Below are positions 61,201-64,000 of a stretch of 64,000 bases of DNA, in pieces. The notes beneath the pieces are model-generated. The model did no database searches. It saw nothing but the letters and a program-made list of their open reading frames with translations, and had not been told where the DNA came from. Both the position numbers and the translations under genes were made by a program. Numbering within the stretch: position 1 is the first letter of the stretch; the number at the start of each line of letters is the position of its first letter. Location: NCBI GenBank assembly GCA_003996215.1, contig QJPP01007525.1, forward strand, positions 1,364,001 to 1,428,000. Direction: 5' to 3'. The DNA is from Jaltomata sinuosa (lineage: Eukaryota > Streptophyta > Magnoliopsida > Solanales > Solanaceae).

Positions 61201-61534
61201 ATTATCAGATTTGTCAATCTTCATCAAATAGGTTTCACATGTTAAATCTTAACGATAAGTTTCATGCAGGTTAGGTTGCTTGTTGGAGCCCTCAAGTCAG
61301 TTGGGGCTGGAGATCTAACAGTTCCAGATGGTATGTTGTTATGCAAAAAGTTTGATGTCGGTGGTATCTCGGTTTTTAGTCTGACCAATAATTCATCTTT
61401 GATGCATCATTTCAGTAAAACGCATCCTTGAAGCAAAATCCATCAGTGCAGCAAGTCCGATGGCTCCTGCTTGTGGTCTTTATCTTGGACATGTCAAATA
61501 TGATTTGCCTCCTGAGACTTATCGCAGTCAATAA
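52294..61534 (+). CDS. TruA-type tRNA pseudouridine synthase
   Basis: Ten exons: 52294-52584, 52813-52869, 53967-54044, 55170-55223, 56471-56553, 56945-57044, 57122-57184, 59675-59947, 61270-61330 and 61416-61534. Phases agree throughout, giving 392 aa. Two upstream ATGs (52268, 52289) are out of frame. Residues 1-60 are polar and probably disordered. The catalytic domain begins at RYLIAIEYIGTRFAGAQQQP. The catalytic Asp117 is in SSRT/DAGVHA, split exactly at the exon 2/3 junction. Further family motifs are FHTRYKAQERTYFYRL, IGRHDFSSFR, FLYHQVRLLVGAL and APACGLYL. TruA enzymes make pseudouridine at tRNA positions 38-40; which RNA this paralogue modifies is inferred. Over 7.5 kb of the gene is intron, much of it transposon sequence. 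There is no break in the reading frame. Confidence 0.92.
54985..55070 (-). repeat. SINE 3'-tail fragment in intron
   Basis: Plus strand: tcaactatgcctcaatttca, then attttgggtcggtatatgaa. It is the diverged relative of the module at 2716-2766, with sense on the minus strand. It lies in the third intron of the pseudouridine synthase gene. Confidence 0.6.
57816..58830. mobile_element. hAT-like nonautonomous element, 8-bp target-site duplication
   Basis: Ends are inverted: taaggctg then gccgccggaccgg on the left, and taaggctg then ctcaccggaccgg as the reverse complement of the right. It is flanked by a perfect 8-bp direct repeat, gttacgcc (57808-57815 and 58831-58838), the length made by hAT transposases. 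Both ends carry 170-200 bp dense in ccggtaccggt-type words, and the interior is very AT-rich. There is no transposase. Without the nested SINE and one copy of its 17-bp target site it would be 813 bp. Located in the intron between exons 7 and 8. Confidence 0.88.
58278..58462 (-). mobile_element. Full-length Au-type SINE nested in the hAT-like element
   Basis: On the minus strand it starts gaaggggagccttggagtaa, with box A in gagtaactggtaaag and box B in cacgggttcaagcc. It ends ggtgcaccgggctgccc followed by T. It is 185 bp long and flanked by a perfect 17-bp duplication, ttttaactcatagctta (58261-58277 and 58463-58479). Sense is opposite to the host gene. It matches what I know as the Au SINE of grasses and nightshades. 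Confidence 0.9.
59173..59414. mobile_element. Stowaway-like MITE in intron
   Basis: Left end tactcctccatctcaattta with tgtgacac; the reverse complement of the right end is tactcccttgtcccaattta with tgtggca. Flanked by TA, 242 bp. In the intron between exons 7 and 8, some 340 bp downstream of the hAT-like element. Confidence 0.8.
60172..60794. mobile_element. Nonautonomous DNA transposon with GGCCCG-rich ends
   Basis: The ends ttagagccgtcaatatgg and (reverse complement) ttagagctgtcaatacgg are inverted repeats. The flanks inside are dense in ggcccg and gggccg words (for example gttgggctggcccggcccag), and the middle is AT-rich. It has the same build as the element at 57816-58830 but a different sequence. 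No target-site duplication is clear. It lies in the intron between exons 8 and 9. Confidence 0.75.
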
Positions 61535-61689
61535 GAAGTATATCCCAGCAAACTAGTTTGATGTTCTCTGAGCATGTATTTCTTGATCGAGCGAATTGAA
61601 TAGCTTCTTGTTAACAACTAGCGTTTTGTTGCATTAGATGATGCAAGTAGTGGGTATCAATAAGATATTTTGATTACAACGTTATGGTC

Positions 61690-61957
61690 AACCTTCACAA
61701 ACATCTCATGGAGGGAGTTGAAACGTATTATAGATTTTAAAATTGATGATTATGTTGTCTTGGCCACTGGTTGGGTAGGATTACTGATATTCACGAAGAT
61801 GTCACTGTTCCTTCCCATCCAGGTGTACGTGTAAGGAACCATTGTCGAACATCGTGAATATCAATAATCCTACCCAACTAGCGCCAAAGACAACATAATC
61901 ATCAATTTTAAAATCCATAATAAGTTTCAATTCCCTACATGAGATGTTCGTGTAAGT
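61690..61957. repeat. Long hairpin, arms of about 115-125 bp
   Basis: The left arm (aacatctcatggagggagtt, attgatgattatgttgtctt, ggttgggtaggattactga) is repeated reverse-complemented on the right (atcaataatcctacccaact, aagacaacataatcatcaat, caattccctacatgagatgt). The stem continues to gttcctt...aaggaac around a loop of about 19 nt. By eye the arms differ at roughly one base in ten. It starts about 155 bases after the stop codon of the pseudouridine synthase gene, so it could lie in its 3'UTR or just beyond. Confidence 0.85.
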
Positions 61958-62049
61958 AGGTTTGGGGAGAACAAAAGCAATACTCTAGGATGTAGTTCTG
62001 TGATTGGCACAAGGACGTGTGATATCGTCTCTATCTTGTGAAGTTGCAG

Positions 62050-62160
62050 GAATTAGCCTGCAACTTTTGTGCACCAATTTCATCTTGGACATGTCAAATA
62101 TGATTTTGTGCACCAATTTCATCTCTATCGTCTCTATTTTGTGCACCAATTTCATCCCGC
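62050..62160. repeat. Short repeat with copied exon patch
   Basis: The phrase ttttgtgcaccaatttcatc occurs at about 62067, 62103 and 62138. Inserted after the first is a 25-bp piece (about 62083-62107) identical to 61484-61508 in the last exon of the pseudouridine synthase gene (core gacatgtcaaatatgattt). Confidence 0.8.
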
Positions 62161-62632
62161 TTGTGCTTCCAGTGTAAAGTTCATGCAACTCCAAATGTAC
62201 AGGAATCAACATGCTGCTTTCATTTATGCCACTTATTTCCTGTTAATTCACCTTTGCTTCCGATGTTATGTTGCATTAGTTGTTATTTCAACAACCTTTC
62301 GTTCTGCAAACGGCTTGGAGATTTAATATTTGTCTCTCAAGATAATTGCAGTAGCCAGTAAGACTATAAACGCCCAATTGAAATGGGTTATATCATTATT
62401 CCTGAACAGTAAATACCAGACGATCTATTCCTGATTCCTGTGTTTACAATCAAAAGATCCAAGTTTTAACCCCCCACCCCAAATTAAAAAAAGGGGAGAG
62501 AAGCTAATGAGAGAGAGTTTATTACCCTCAAAATACACTCGACCTACCATATGACACCTCCACAACCAAAAAAAATAAATTCAGATTCACATATTCATCA
62601 GTCAATACCATCTGAGAAGATTAAGAATAAAC

Positions 62633-64000
62633 CTATTGCATCAGCATGGAAATAGCTGCATGAATGGAGCTCTTGCGGGTGGAACCCCCACGCTTAACCA
62701 GTGAATGTGGTCCATTCCAGACAGATCTTTGATTATCAGCAAACAGGATTCGAGATAAATCCATAACTGTTGGATTTTCGAGATACCGCAAGTTCTCCAA
62801 CATCTTGGCTTTCTGATACTTGTCTTGCAATTCCTGTTCAAAATTCTTGTTATCAGCTTACAGGGATCCTCTTAGACAGACGAGAAACATTATTTCTAGC
62901 TCAGTGTTCTCCAAAGAACAAAATAATAAAAATAGGACATCTTACAATGGACTGGGACAAGTGATGGTGACTCAGGTTGTTATGTTTTACAGGTAGATGG
63001 TATTATGCACTTAACATGGATTTGAACTCCAGAAGTTCTTTCATGCAAATTTTCAATTTTAGCATATGTTTTTCTTCAGTGAGCATTTTCTTCAGTGTGT
63101 ATCCTTAGCTGTTAATTAGTGGCTGCCGTTCAAGTAGGAATATGCAATTTCGCGAATAATAAGGTATTGAAGAATGAACTGATATACGATGAACCAGGTA
63201 CTCAAACGAGCCTTTTTCATACTAGAAACAAAGGTATAAACAATACTTATCCCAGCGTATTTGCTTTCTATTGCTTACCTTTGGCCTCTGTTGCCCAGTT
63301 GCAGCGTTTTCATCCCCATTCTGCAGATTTTCTTTTCGACTGTCATTCAGCAAATCTCCACCTGGCTCCACATTTTGCTTCTGATGATGTGCTTTGTGCT
63401 CATCTACAGATGCATAACCTGACTGCAAATGCTCAGATGTGACCCCCGTTCTTTTACTTTGGATTCCCATTTCACTACCCATCCCTTCCCCTAGCTTCTC
63501 ACGTAAAGCGTCCTGATTTTCAGTTAGCTTTCTCTCTGCTCCTTTTTCTTGCATAATGGTGTCAACATCTGGCTCTGGTGAATTCTCCATATTTGATGAG
63601 GTGTACTCTCGACTTTCTACAGGTGAAGTTTCCTTTTCAGAAAGAAAATAGAGAAAGAACAGTTAGTAAGGAAATTGTATTAACACTAAAATTTTGGAAA
63701 CAGAATAACGTCTATATGCTCAAGTCATTAAACAAACATGTAATGCAGTCTGCAGTGATCCATTTAAACCAGCATTCCTAAGTATACCAAGCAAATCTTA
63801 ACCAGCAAGATATTAAGCAGATTGAATACCAAGCGGAGCAAAGTCCAGAATTCATCTTTAGACCTTTGGGTATTGTTTTCTTGTCCTGTTTCCCGGGTTA
63901 GATATACAAAATTTGTCCTGTCCCTCCCCCCCCAACCCCCCCTCCTTTTGCACAAAACACGTGTTTACCGTCCAAATTTTACCAGCTTTGTCAACAGTAG
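62633..64000 (-). CDS. Unrecognised protein, C-terminal part; gene runs off the window
   Basis: Three exons are assembled on the minus strand: 63969-64000 (continuing beyond the window), 63279-63632 and 62633-62833. The donors are ACG/GTAAAC and AAAG/GTAAGC, and the acceptors are gaaaag and ttgaacag. All are phase 0, giving 194 residues plus part of a codon. The middle exon is polar, rich in Glu, Lys, Gln, Asn and Gly, and probably disordered. The last exon is more ordered: QDKYQKAKMLENLRYLENPT, then DLSRILFADNQRSVWNGP and SSIHAAISMLMQ. I do not recognise the family. The charged, low-complexity middle would suit a nuclear protein, but that is only a guess. The 63632 acceptor has a modest pyrimidine tract and is the least certain junction. 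Confidence 0.6.

Noticed and set aside
62069..62361. Short ORFs downstream of the pseudouridine synthase gene
   Set aside because: They arise from the ttttgtgcaccaatttcatc repeat and the copied exon patch.

Overview
This is plant nuclear DNA, almost certainly from a member of the Solanaceae and most likely Solanum. It is AT-rich and holds large, sparse, intron-containing genes with GT/AG splice sites. It also carries the short repeats typical of nightshades: an Au-type SINE, SINE/LINE tails ending in (TTG)n, Stowaway-like MITEs and a foldback element. The species cannot be fixed from the sequence alone. All exon maps were assembled by eye from reading frame, splice sites and protein-family knowledge. 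No alignment or search was run.

Layout. 0-3.4 kb: the last exon of a MACPF-domain protein gene (+) and a two-exon gene for a small single-pass membrane protein (-). 3.4-7.3 kb: no gene, only short repeats. 7.3-19.8 kb: two complete tandem copies of the cytosolic ribosomal protein uL3 gene (RPL3), both on the minus strand with five coding exons, 389 aa and a 5'UTR intron. They are separated by a foldback-like element with a 112-bp minisatellite core, and by a 94-nt A tract. 19.8-32.9 kb: a 13-kb stretch with no recognisable gene, carrying MITEs, a possible solo LTR, a long foldback repeat and a LINE fragment. 33.0-37.5 kb: a complete BAM3-type leucine-rich-repeat receptor kinase (+), with a SINE in its single intron. 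40.5-47.2 kb: a complete YTH-domain (ECT family) m6A reader (+) with nine coding exons and a LINE 3' end in an intron. 47.8 kb: an RNase H-like retroelement relic. 48.5-49.5 kb: an M-type MADS-box gene (-). 52.3-61.5 kb: a complete ten-exon TruA-type tRNA pseudouridine synthase gene (+), whose introns hold an hAT-like element with a SINE nested in it, a Stowaway-like MITE and a second GC-ended element. 61.7 kb: a long near-perfect hairpin. 62.6-64 kb: the 3' end of an unrecognised gene (-).

The genes do not form a pathway or operon; they are independent housekeeping (RPL3, pseudouridine synthase), signalling (BAM3-like), RNA-regulation (YTH) and transcription-factor (MADS) genes. I found no convincing new multi-gene system. 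The most interesting signals are the mosaic identity of the two RPL3 copies, which suggests gene conversion, with one unusual residue in each copy; the foldback/minisatellite element between them; the 61.7-kb hairpin beside a copied patch of pseudouridine-synthase exon; and the datable nested insertion in the same gene.
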